Shown piece after piece: positions 46,213 to 53,957 of a stretch of DNA of 64,000 nucleotides (position 1 is its first letter; each line of letters begins with the position of its first letter). The DNA is from Celeribacter baekdonensis B30. GTDB taxonomy: Bacteria; Pseudomonadota; Alphaproteobacteria; Rhodobacterales; Rhodobacteraceae. The notes under the pieces were generated by a model. It made no database searches, was not told the origin of the DNA, and was given only the letters and a program-made list of their open reading frames with translations. The stretch is from the NCBI RefSeq assembly GCF_000299875.1, contig NZ_AMRK01000006.1, forward strand, positions 124,001 through 188,000. The letters run 5' to 3'. Both the position numbers and the translations under genes were made by a program.

Positions 46213-46247
46213 GAGGATACGATCTAGTGGAACTAAGATTGGGCGCA

Positions 46248-46261
46248 TTGACCCAGATCAA
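46248..46261. promoter_or_regulatory. FNR box between hemN and fnrL
   Basis: TTGACCCAGATCAA fits TTGAT-N4-ATCAA with one mismatch. Its centre is about 42 bases upstream of the hemN ATG and 24 bases upstream of the fnrL ATG at 46279. It is thus placed to activate hemN and to repress fnrL itself. Confidence 0.85.
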
Positions 46262-46278
46262 AAAACGTGAGCGCACCT

Positions 46279-47019
46279 ATGAGTGACATTGTATTCGACC
46301 ACAAAGAGTGTGGGTCCTGTCCGATCCGTCACCGGGCTGTCTGTGCCCGGTGCGAGACAGATGAGCTCAATGAGCTCGATTCCATCAAATACTATCGCTC
46401 CTATGAAGCGGGCCAACCCATTGTCTGGTCCGGGGATCGCATGGATTTTGTGGCCTCCGTGGTCACCGGCGTGGCCTCTTTGAGCCAAGCCATGGAAGAC
46501 GGGCGCACCCAGATGGTTGGGCTGTTGTTGCCCTCTGATTTTCTGGGGCGTCCGGGGCGCGACGTTGCCCCATATGATGTGGCTGCCGTCTCCAACCTCA
46601 CACTTTGTTGTTTTCGTCGTAAACCTTTTGAAGCGCTGATGACGCGCACACCGCATATCGCACAGCGCCTTTTGGAGATGACGTTGGACGAACTCGATGC
46701 GGCCCGCGAGTGGATGCTGATCCTCGGTCGTAAAACTGCGCGGGAAAAAATTGCATCTCTGCTGGCGATCATCGCCCGGCGCGAATCCTCGCTGGCGCTG
46801 AAGAGCACGGGCGATGGCATGATGTTTGAATTGCCGCTGACCCGCGAGGCGATGGCGGACTACCTTGGTCTGACGCTTGAAACCGTGTCGCGGCAGATTT
46901 CGGCGCTCAAACGCGAGGGAATCATTACGCTGGAAGGCAAACGTAGAGTGATCATCCCGGATTTCGATCGGTTGCAGATCGAGACGGGGGATGACATGGA
47001 CGGCGGGATGATGGCCTGA
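46279..47019 (+). CDS. fnrL: FnrL, oxygen-sensing Crp/Fnr family regulator
   Basis: 246 residues from the ATG at 46279; an in-frame GTG at 46267 would add four residues. The N-terminal cysteines CGSCPIRHRAVCARC, plus one in NLTLCCFRR, can hold the oxygen-labile [4Fe-4S] cluster. The cyclic-nucleotide-like beta-roll follows, and the HTH is LTREAMADYLGLTLETVSRQ with the E-x-x-S-R residues that read TTGAT. It should activate hemN, usp, ccoN and ccoG units at low oxygen; all have FNR boxes here. Confidence 0.95.
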   Translation: MSDIVFDHKECGSCPIRHRAVCARCETDELNELDSIKYYRSYEAGQPIVWSGDRMDFVASVVTGVASLSQAMEDGRTQMVGLLLPSDFLGRPGRDVAPYDVAAVSNLTLCCFRRKPFEALMTRTPHIAQRLLEMTLDELDAAREWMLILGRKTAREKIASLLAIIARRESSLALKSTGDGMMFELPLTREAMADYLGLTLETVSRQISALKREGIITLEGKRRVIIPDFDRLQIETGDDMDGGMMA

Positions 47020-47067
47020 GGCCAGGCTTGCTTTAGGCCTTGATCAAGTCAAATTCATAAATGTTTT

Positions 47068-47099
47068 CCGGCCCGTAGATCGTCCTGTCTGCGGGCCGG
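47068..47099. terminator. Strong hairpin between convergent fnrL and usp genes
   Basis: CCGGCCCG (47068-47075) pairs with CGGGCCGG (47092-47099), with further AGA/TCT pairing inside. No T tract follows on either strand, but the position between convergent genes suggests transcript 3' ends here. Confidence 0.5.
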
Positions 47100-47142
47100 A
47101 TTGCGGTATGTTCGTGGTGTTGAGCGTCAGTGTGACATCAAC

Positions 47143-47982
47143 TCAGTGCGACATCAGCACCGGAATATCCGCCAATTCCAACATGTGGCGGGTTGCACCG
47201 CCAAGGATCGATTCGCGGAAGCGGGAATGACCATAGGCCCCCATCACCAAGAGATCGGCGTCCTTGTCGCGCAGCTGACGGCAGAGCACATCGGAGACGC
47301 GCGGCATGGTTTTGGCCAGAACCGACACTTCGGCGCGCACACCGTGACGCACCAACATTTGGCACAACGAGCCACCCGGATCAGAGCGATCGGGGCCATG
47401 CTGCGGCGGGTCGATGATGGTGATGTCCACAACATCGGCTTTTTGCAGAATCGGCAGAGCGGAACGCACAGCGCCCAAGGCTTCGGCGCTTTCATTCCAT
47501 GCGACGACGACACGTTCGATGTTTTGCGGCACATCGGCGGTGTCGGGCACAACGAGAACCGGAACATGACCGGAGAACAACGCGGCTTCCAAGATTTCTT
47601 CGTGCTCGTGGCTGCGGCCCGGACCGTAAGGGCGGGGCAGGACGACGACATCAGAGAAGCGCAGGAAATGTGCGAGTTGGGGCGTCAGACCGGCCATCTG
47701 CGCGGTTAAGGGGTTGGTCACCCACGAAATTTCCTGAACTCTCAAGAATTCCGTGACCTGAGACTCAATTTCGCGACTCTCGGTTTGGGCCTGTTGCAGG
47801 TTGTCTTGCAAGGCCATCGCATTGGTGCCGGCATAGTAGAAGCCGGGCTGTGTGCGGTCGAGACCCAGACAAATCACGTCAAGATGCCCTTCTTCGCGCC
47901 GAGCAAGAGCGGTTGCGGCCTCAAGGGCATGGCGATCCGCGTCCATATTACAAATAATGGTTGTGATGGTTTTAAAAGGCAT
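47143..47982 (-). CDS. Universal stress protein, two-domain UspA family
   Basis: 279 residues from the ATG after GGAGG. The first domain starts FKTITTIICNMDADRHALEA. The second ends with LLVMGAYGHSRFRESILGGA then TRHML, matching the ATP-binding G-x2-G-x9-GS/T motif in its C-terminal half. A perfect FNR box at 48049 places it under FnrL. Usp genes next to cbb3 oxidase genes are common in Rhodobacteraceae and may help survival at low oxygen. Confidence 0.92.
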   Translation of the reverse strand: MPFKTITTIICNMDADRHALEAATALARREEGHLDVICLGLDRTQPGFYYAGTNAMALQDNLQQAQTESREIESQVTEFLRVQEISWVTNPLTAQMAGLTPQLAHFLRFSDVVVLPRPYGPGRSHEHEEILEAALFSGHVPVLVVPDTADVPQNIERVVVAWNESAEALGAVRSALPILQKADVVDITIIDPPQHGPDRSDPGGSLCQMLVRHGVRAEVSVLAKTMPRVSDVLCRQLRDKDADLLVMGAYGHSRFRESILGGATRHMLELADIPVLMSH

Positions 47983-48048
47983 GGCGACCTCCATTCGGGA
48001 ATTGCGACATTTCGACCTATACAATGCGCGCATGTGCTCGAAATGGCT

Positions 48049-48062
48049 TTGATTGAGATCAA
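48049..48062. promoter_or_regulatory. FNR box for usp
   Basis: TTGATTGAGATCAA is an exact match to TTGAT-N4-ATCAA. Its centre lies 73 bases upstream of the usp start, leaving room for a class II promoter and a leader of about 30 bases. Confidence 0.92.
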
Positions 48063-48214
48063 CAAATTTGAGGGGCGCGGCGATTTGCGCGGGGGTTCAT
48101 TTAAATTTAACTATGTAAAAGGAATAAGGGTGCGCACACTAAGGGCGCACACGGGGCTGTTTCTGTGGTATTTAACCCATTGAGGAATGCATGCGGACAT
48201 TACACGAAATTTGG

Positions 48215-48234
48215 GCGAGAAATCCCTTTCTCGC
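48215..48234. promoter_or_regulatory. Dyad GCGAGAAA-N4-TTTCTCGC upstream of the ccoN FNR box
   Basis: A perfect eight-base inverted repeat with a four-base spacer, six bases before the FNR box. Since an FNR-dependent start lies downstream of the box, this dyad is probably not in the mRNA and so is likely a DNA site. Confidence 0.55.
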
Positions 48235-48240
48235 GATGCT

Positions 48241-48254
48241 TTGACTCAGATCAA
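48241..48254. promoter_or_regulatory. FNR box for ccoNOQP
   Basis: TTGACTCAGATCAA matches TTGAT-N4-ATCAA with one mismatch. Its centre is 111 bases upstream of the ccoN ATG, so the leader would be about 70 bases. Confidence 0.9.
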
Positions 48255-48358
48255 GGAGGGTCGCCCGGATGTCGTTCAAACCGCAAACTGTCGAGACCTG
48301 TGCCAAACACGGGGCGACATGCCTAACATAAATGGGCATCAGAACGAAGGGACGCAAC

Positions 48359-49954
48359 ATGTGGAACTACATTAAGTTGGCAGTGCTGGGGATCGCCGTG
48401 GTCCTATTCGGCCTTGCCGCAAACTACGGGCGCGATTTTGGCTATCAAATCCATGCGCTTATTTTCATGGCCGCGGCGGCCATTACTTTCATCTACACTC
48501 TGCGGACGACAGGCGACGTCAAAGCACAGCCCGAGGGCTACTTTGATGGTGTCGTGCGCTACGGTGTTATCGCAACTGCCGGCTGGGGCGTTGTGGGCTT
48601 TCTGGTGGGGACGTTTATTGCCTTCCAGCTCGCTTTTCCGAGCCTCAACTTCGAGTTCCTGCAAGGTCACGGCAACTTTGGGCGCTTGCGTCCGCTGCAC
48701 ACCTCTGCGGTGATTTTCGCTTTTGGCGGCAACGCCTTGATCGCGTCGTCTTTCTATGTGGTGCAACGCACCTCTGCGGCGCGCCTGTTTGGTGGTGGCC
48801 TTGGGTGGTTCGTGTTCTGGGGCTATAACTTGTTCATCGTGCTGGCGGCGACGGGTTATGTCTTGGGTGTGACCCAATCCAAAGAATACGCTGAACCGGA
48901 ATGGTACATCGACCTATGGCTGACCATCGTATGGGTCGCCTATCTCGTCACTTTCATGGGCACGATCTTTAAGCGTAAAGAAAAGCACATCTATGTGGCG
49001 AACTGGTTCTACCTGTCGTTCATCGTAACCATTGCCATGCTCCACATCGTCAACAATCTGGTGATCCCGGTCTCCTTCCTGGGCTCGCGCTCCGTGATGG
49101 TGATGTCTGGCGTTCAGGATGCGATGACGCAGTGGTGGTACGGTCACAACGCTGTGGGCTTCTTCCTCACTGCAGGTTTCCTCGGCATGATGTACTACTT
49201 CGTGCCGAAACAGGCCGAGCGTCCGGTGTTCTCCTACAAACTGTCGATCATTCACTTCTGGGCTTTGATCTTTCTTTACATCTGGGCTGGCCCGCACCAC
49301 CTGCACTACACCGCTCTGCCGGATTGGGCTTCGACCCTCGGTATGGTGTTCTCCATCGTGCTATGGATGCCGTCCTGGGGTGGAATGATCAACGGTCTGA
49401 TGACGCTGTCTGGCGCATGGGACAAGCTGCGCACCGACCCGGTCATCCGTATGATGGTGATCTCAGTGGGCTTCTACGGCATGTCGACCTTTGAGGGTCC
49501 GATGATGTCGATCCGCGCGGTGAACTCGCTGTCTCACTACACTGACTGGACCATCGGCCACGTGCACTCCGGTGCTTTGGGTTGGAACGGTATGATCACC
49601 TTTGGTGCTCTCTATTTCCTCACCCCGCGCCTGTGGAACCGGGATCGTCTTTACTCGCTTGGCCTCGTGTCCTGGCACTTCTGGCTCGCCACTATCGGCA
49701 TCGTGCTTTACGCCGCGTCGATGTGGGTGACGGGTATCATGGAAGGCCTGATGTGGCGCGAAGTCGACAGCCAGGGCTTCCTCGTGAACGCCTTTGCAGA
49801 CACCGTGTCCGCCAAGCATCCGATGTATGTGGTTCGTGCTGTGGGTGGGGTTCTCTATCTCACTGGTGCGATCATCATGTGCTACAATCTGATCATGACT
49901 GTGCGTCGTAGCCCTGCAAAAGCAGACGTTCCGGCCATGGCTCCGGCCGAATAA
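48359..49954 (+). CDS. ccoN: cbb3-type cytochrome c oxidase subunit I
   Basis: 531 residues from the ATG after AAGGGAC; an in-frame start at 48332 is less likely. Twelve or more membrane helices carry the conserved histidines, for example [42 protein letters not shown] and [14 protein letters not shown] (haem b3/haem b and CuB ligands). It is the catalytic subunit of the high-affinity terminal oxidase and pumps protons. It heads ccoNOQP under FnrL control. Confidence 0.98.
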   Translation: MWNYIKLAVLGIAVVLFGLAANYGRDFGYQIHALIFMAAAAITFIYTLRTTGDVKAQPEGYFDGVVRYGVIATAGWGVVGFLVGTFIAFQLAFPSLNFEFLQGHGNFGRLRPLHTSAVIFAFGGNALIASSFYVVQRTSAARLFGGGLGWFVFWGYNLFIVLAATGYVLGVTQSKEYAEPEWYIDLWLTIVWVAYLVTFMGTIFKRKEKHIYVANWFYLSFIVTIAMLHIVNNLVIPVSFLGSRSVMVMSGVQDAMTQWWYGHNAVGFFLTAGFLGMMYYFVPKQAERPVFSYKLSIIHFWALIFLYIWAGPHHLHYTALPDWASTLGMVFSIVLWMPSWGGMINGLMTLSGAWDKLRTDPVIRMMVISVGFYGMSTFEGPMMSIRAVNSLSHYTDWTIGHVHSGALGWNGMITFGALYFLTPRLWNRDRLYSLGLVSWHFWLATIGIVLYAASMWVTGIMEGLMWREVDSQGFLVNAFADTVSAKHPMYVVRAVGGVLYLTGAIIMCYNLIMTVRRSPAKADVPAMAPAE

Positions 49955-49969
49955 GGGAGGGTTTAAACA

Positions 49970-50695
49970 ATGGCTCTCATTGACAAGCATAAGATCATTG
50001 AAACCAACGGCACCCTCCTTATGGTTGGCGCACTTTTGGTGGTCACCATCGGCGGGATCGTAGAGATCGCACCCCTTTTCTACCTCGAAAACACCATCGA
50101 GGATGTCGAAGGCGTGCGCCCCTATTCCCCGCTTGAATTGACTGGGCGTGAAATCTACATCCGCGAAGGCTGCTACGTCTGTCACTCTCAGATGATCCGC
50201 CCGATGCGCGACGAAGTGGAACGGTATGGGCACTACTCTCTGGCAGCGGAGTCGAAATACGACCACCCGTTCCAGTGGGGGTCCAAACGCACCGGCCCGG
50301 ATTTGGCCCGTGTGGGCGGCCGTTATTCCGACGCGTGGCATGTCGATCACATGACCGATCCACAGTCGGTGGTGCCTGAGTCGGTTATGCCGAAATATGG
50401 CTTCCTTGCGGATCGTTATATCGACGCGGAATACATTCAGGACCTGATGTCGACCCATCGAATCGTGGGCGTGCCTTACACCGACGAAATGATCGAAGTT
50501 GCGCAAGCGGACTTTGCTGCGCAGGCCGATCCCGACAGTGACTTTGACGGGTTGATGGCCCGTTATCCCAAAGCCGTTGTGTCCAACTTCGACGGTCAAC
50601 CCGGTGTCACGGAAATGGATGCTCTGATCGCCTATTTGCAGATGCTTGGCACATTGGTCGACTTCTCGACCTTTACGCCTGACGCATCACGCTAA
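49970..50695 (+). CDS. ccoO: cbb3-type cytochrome c oxidase subunit II
   Basis: 241 residues. One N-terminal membrane helix ([20 protein letters not shown]) anchors a periplasmic mono-haem cytochrome c domain with [20 protein letters not shown]. The distal Met lies in [11 protein letters not shown]. It passes electrons from CcoP to CcoN. GGAGG precedes the start, 15 bases after ccoN. Confidence 0.98.
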   Translation: MALIDKHKIIETNGTLLMVGALLVVTIGGIVEIAPLFYLENTIEDVEGVRPYSPLELTGREIYIREGCYVCHSQMIRPMRDEVERYGHYSLAAESKYDHPFQWGSKRTGPDLARVGGRYSDAWHVDHMTDPQSVVPESVMPKYGFLADRYIDAEYIQDLMSTHRIVGVPYTDEMIEVAQADFAAQADPDSDFDGLMARYPKAVVSNFDGQPGVTEMDALIAYLQMLGTLVDFSTFTPDASR

Positions 50696-50706
50696 GGGGG
50701 TATGTG

Positions 50707-50886
50707 ATGAACTATCATATCCTTCGGGAATTTGCCGACAGCTGGGTGCTGCTTGCGATGTTTGTGTTCTTTGTTGCGGTCATTGTCTGGGTGTTCCGCC
50801 CGGGGTCGCGCAAAGACTATCAAGACGTCTCGACCAGCATCTTCCGCAACGAAGATACACCCGCCGAAAAGGAGGCGAGGACATGA
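50707..50886 (+). CDS. ccoQ: cbb3-type cytochrome c oxidase subunit CcoQ/FixQ
   Basis: 59 residues from the ATG after AAGGGGG. One membrane helix (WVLLAMFVFFVAVIVWVFRP) and a charged cytoplasmic tail (GSRKDYQDVSTSIF) are typical. CcoQ stabilises the complex and takes part in signalling redox state in Rhodobacter. It overlaps ccoP by four bases (ATGA). Confidence 0.92.
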   Translation: MNYHILREFADSWVLLAMFVFFVAVIVWVFRPGSRKDYQDVSTSIFRNEDTPAEKEART

Positions 50887-51731
50887 GCAAGAAAGATGTG
50901 GAAACAACAGGCCACTCCTGGGATGGGATCGAAGAACTCAACAACCCCCTTCCACGCTGGTGGTTGATGGTCTTCTATGCCAGTATCATTTGGGCCATCG
51001 CGTATTCGATCGCGATGCCTGCATGGCCGGGGATCAAAAGCGCAACCGCCGGGATGCTTGGCTGGTCCACTCGGGCAGAAGTGGCCAAAGACATCGCCTC
51101 TTTTGAGGAGATGAATGCGGGCGTGAACGCCGAGTTGGCCTCTGCCGACGTCACCACAATCGACGTGAACTCGGATCTGCACAACTACGGCGTCAACATG
51201 GGGGCCGCCGTGTTCCGGGCCAATTGTTCCCAGTGCCACGGTTCCGGTGCGGCCGGCAACGTCGGCTATCCGAACCTTTTGGACAACGATTGGCTTTGGG
51301 GTGGTACGATTGATGAGGTCGCCTACACCATCCAACACGGTGTGCGCAACGAAACCGATGAGGCGCGCTACTCCGAGATGCCGCGTTTTGGCGCTGACGA
51401 GTTGCTTGAACCGGCTCAGATTGATCAGGTCGTGGAATATGTCCTGTCGCTGTCCGGTCAGGACCACGATGCGGCGATGGCCACCGAAGGCGCTGTTGTG
51501 TTCGCCGACAACTGTGCGGCGTGCCACCTCGAAGACGGCACAGGCGACATCTTCCAAGGCGCGCCGAATCTGACCGACGCGATTTGGCTCTATGGTGGCG
51601 ATCGTGCCACCCTCAAGGAAACCGTCACCAACGCCCGCTTTGGCGTGATGCCGGCTTGGGGTCAGCGTCTGTCTCAGGCTGAGGTCAACGCAGCCGCGCT
51701 TTACGTCCATCAGTTGGGCGGCGGCCAATAA
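50883..51731 (+). CDS. ccoP: cbb3-type cytochrome c oxidase subunit III, di-haem
   Basis: 282 residues. HSWDGIEELNNPLPRWWLMV is the conserved CcoP opening, followed by one membrane helix. Two cytochrome c domains have CSQCHG (about residue 115) and CAACHL (about residue 210). It accepts electrons from soluble or membrane-anchored cytochromes c. It closes the ccoNOQP unit. Confidence 0.98.
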   Translation: MSKKDVETTGHSWDGIEELNNPLPRWWLMVFYASIIWAIAYSIAMPAWPGIKSATAGMLGWSTRAEVAKDIASFEEMNAGVNAELASADVTTIDVNSDLHNYGVNMGAAVFRANCSQCHGSGAAGNVGYPNLLDNDWLWGGTIDEVAYTIQHGVRNETDEARYSEMPRFGADELLEPAQIDQVVEYVLSLSGQDHDAAMATEGAVVFADNCAACHLEDGTGDIFQGAPNLTDAIWLYGGDRATLKETVTNARFGVMPAWGQRLSQAEVNAAALYVHQLGGGQ

Positions 51732-51743
51732 GCTAATAGGAAT

Positions 51744-51761
51744 CCGGGCGGCAACGTCCGG
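51744..51761 (+). terminator. GCAA-tetraloop hairpin after ccoP
   Basis: CCGGGCG and CGTCCGG (one G-U pair) close a GCAA tetraloop. No T tract follows, so it more likely protects the ccoNOQP mRNA 3' end than terminates by itself. Confidence 0.45.
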
Positions 51762-51956
51762 GTTGCGGCACTGACCCTTGATCCTGTTCGCGCGTTTCTT
51801 CAGGGTTGGTGCCAACAAACGACAACAAAGCTGCGCTCTTGACGGGTCGCGGCTTTGTTTCAATTTCGACGGCGTTCCGCTCCTTGCCGGGGGCGGCAGG
51901 ATGTCACAGGAAAAAGAAACTTTTTTGATGCATCTTTAGGGCCGAGTCTAAAAATC

Positions 51957-51970
51957 TTGATCCACATCAA
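51957..51970. promoter_or_regulatory. FNR box for ccoGHIS
   Basis: TTGATCCACATCAA is an exact match to TTGAT-N4-ATCAA, centred 71 bases before the ccoG start. It makes the assembly genes a separate FnrL-controlled unit. Confidence 0.92.
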
Positions 51971-52034
51971 GGCTCCATAAAGGTCTCCGCCCCATTAAGG
52001 GGAAAACGCGAACCGTGCGAAAAGGCAATGCTCC

Positions 52035-53480
52035 ATGAGCTCTACCGATACCCCCCCCGAAGACAAACTCTACGCCTCCCGTGAACCGATCTTTCCGCGT
52101 CGTGTGAAAGGCTATTTCCGGACTCTCAAATGGGTCATTATGGCGGTTACCTTGGGGATTTATTATCTCTCGCCTTGGATTCGTTGGGACCGTGGTCCGC
52201 AATTGCCGGATCAGGCGATTCTCATCGACCTTGCCGGGCGTCGTTTTTATTTCTTCTGGATCGAAATCTGGCCGCACGAATTCTATTTCATTGCTGGCCT
52301 GTTGATCATGGCGGGACTTGGCCTGTTCCTGTTCACCTCTGCGGCTGGGCGCGTGTGGTGTGGCTATGCCTGTCCTCAAACCGTCTGGACCGATCTTTTC
52401 ATCCTCGTCGAACGTTGGATCGAAGGTGATCGCAACGCCCGTCTGCGGTTGCATCGTCAGAAAAAATGGGACCTGCGCAAGGTGCGGCTGCGGATCGTCA
52501 AATACATTTCCTGGGTTGTGATTGGCCTGGCGACCGGTGGGGCTTGGGTGTTTTATTTCACCGATGCGCCGACGCTGTTGAAAGATCTTGTGACCGGGCA
52601 GGCCCATCCGGCCGCTTATATGACCATGGCCGTTTTGACTGCCACGACGATCTTCTTTGGCGCAATCGCGCGAGAACAAATCTGTATCTACGCCTGCCCT
52701 TGGCCGCGGATTCAGGCCGCGATGATGGACGAAGACACGCTGACCGTGGCCTACCGCCACTGGCGGGGGGAACCGCGCGGCAAGCACCGGAAGGGCGAAG
52801 GCGCGGATCAATTGGGCGATTGCATCGACTGTATGGCCTGTGTGAACGTCTGTCCGATGGGCATCGACATCCGCGATGGTCAGCAACTCGAATGCATCAC
52901 CTGCGCGCTCTGCATTGATGCCTGCGATGACATGATGGACAAAATCGGCAAGCCGCGCGGTCTGATCGACTATATGGCGTTGACCGATGAGCCGCGCGAA
53001 ATCTCCGGCGAACCGACAAAACCGGTGTGGAAACACATCCTGCGTCCGCGCACGATCCTGTACACCGTGCTTTGGGCCGCTGTTGGCTTTGCTTTGGTCT
53101 TTGCCCTCTTTATTCGCTCGGACATCGACATGACCGTCGCCCCCGTGCGCAACCCGACCTATGTGATGCAATCCGACGGTGCGATCCGCAACATTTACGA
53201 CTTGCGGTTGCGCAACAAACATGGCGAAACGCGCGAGTTCCGTGTGAGCGTCTCTGGCGAGGCCGACTTGACGGTGACGTTGCAAGGCGGCGACAATACG
53301 GCGGGCGATACCATTGCAGTCAACGCCGATGAAATGCGCATCGTGCGGGCCTATGTCGAGGCACCCGCCGGGTCCGAGGCCGCAAATTCCGAACGGAAAG
53401 AGTTCTCGTTCTGGGTCGAAGATGTGGCCAGTTCCGAACGGGTTTCCGTCGACTCGGTCTTCAACGGCAAAGGAAACTAA
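52035..53480 (+). CDS. ccoG: Cytochrome c oxidase accessory protein CcoG (RdxB/FixG)
   Basis: 481 residues with five membrane segments. VWCGYACPQTVWTDLFILVE is the conserved N-terminal cysteine motif. Two [4Fe-4S] sites lie in CIDCMACVNVCPMGIDIRDG and CITCALCIDACDDMMDKIG. The periplasmic C-terminal domain (from about 375) is Ig-like. It is thought to reduce copper for cbb3 oxidase assembly. The ATG has a weak AAGG site ten bases upstream. Confidence 0.96.
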   Translation: MSSTDTPPEDKLYASREPIFPRRVKGYFRTLKWVIMAVTLGIYYLSPWIRWDRGPQLPDQAILIDLAGRRFYFFWIEIWPHEFYFIAGLLIMAGLGLFLFTSAAGRVWCGYACPQTVWTDLFILVERWIEGDRNARLRLHRQKKWDLRKVRLRIVKYISWVVIGLATGGAWVFYFTDAPTLLKDLVTGQAHPAAYMTMAVLTATTIFFGAIAREQICIYACPWPRIQAAMMDEDTLTVAYRHWRGEPRGKHRKGEGADQLGDCIDCMACVNVCPMGIDIRDGQQLECITCALCIDACDDMMDKIGKPRGLIDYMALTDEPREISGEPTKPVWKHILRPRTILYTVLWAAVGFALVFALFIRSDIDMTVAPVRNPTYVMQSDGAIRNIYDLRLRNKHGETREFRVSVSGEADLTVTLQGGDNTAGDTIAVNADEMRIVRAYVEAPAGSEAANSERKEFSFWVEDVASSERVSVDSVFNGKGN

Positions 53481-53483
53481 ACC

Positions 53484-53939
53484 ATGCGCGAAATCACTGG
53501 CAAACATGTTCTCATCGGGACTGTGTCCGCCTTTACCGTGATCATCGGGGTCAATGTCTTCATGGCAGTTCAGGCCGTGCGGACCTTCCCCGGTCTCGAG
53601 GTCAAAAACTCCTATGTCGCCTCGCAGACCTTTGATCATGACAAGGCGTTGCAAGAGGCGTTGGGGTGGACCATCGAGGCCGATGATGAAGATGGCAAAC
53701 TGTACATCTTTATCCGTGACGCCAATGGCAACCCGGTGCAAGCCGCCGAAATGGGCGGCACGCTGGGCCGGGCCACCAATGTTGTTGAAGATCAAACGCC
53801 TGAATTTACTTTCAACGGTGAGGCCTATGTGGCCGAGACGGGCGAGCTTGCCGAGGGCAATTGGAACTACCGGATGGTGGCCACTGCACAGGATGGGACG
53901 CCGTTCAAACAGCGTGTTATCATTCACGTCAAACGTTAA
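53484..53939 (+). CDS. ccoH: FixH family protein CcoH
   Basis: 151 residues. One N-terminal membrane helix (VLIGTVSAFTVIIGVNVFMA) and a periplasmic beta-rich domain beginning FPGLEVKNSYVASQTFDHDK. It is needed for assembly or stability of cbb3 oxidase. It lies three bases after ccoG and 18 before ccoI. Confidence 0.93.
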   Translation: MREITGKHVLIGTVSAFTVIIGVNVFMAVQAVRTFPGLEVKNSYVASQTFDHDKALQEALGWTIEADDEDGKLYIFIRDANGNPVQAAEMGGTLGRATNVVEDQTPEFTFNGEAYVAETGELAEGNWNYRMVATAQDGTPFKQRVIIHVKR

Positions 53940-53957
53940 ACGAGAAAGAGGCCCCGG

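Larger units (their letters stand above)
47983..48358. other. Divergent control region between usp and ccoN
   Basis: 376 bases without a gene. It holds the usp FNR box (48049), a perfect dyad (48215-48234) and the ccoN FNR box (48241). A short AT-rich stretch with TTTAAATTTAA lies near 48103, and the octamer GCGCACAC occurs twice near 48135-48155. No ORF is supported. Confidence 0.7.
51732..52034. other. Intergenic region between ccoP and ccoG
   Basis: 303 bases. It contains a GNRA-capped hairpin 13 bases after ccoP (51744-51761), no supported ORF, and the FNR box at 51957 that should start the ccoGHIS unit. Confidence 0.65.

Noticed and set aside
47040-47053. FNR-like sequence TTGATCAAGTCAAA after fnrL
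   Set aside because: The second half-site is one base out of register and the place is the 3' end of two convergent genes.
51948-53927. 659-codon open frame on the minus strand opposite ccoG-ccoH
   Set aside because: It lies fully opposite recognised genes in biased GC-rich DNA; its His/Arg-rich translation resembles no protein and it has no ribosome site.
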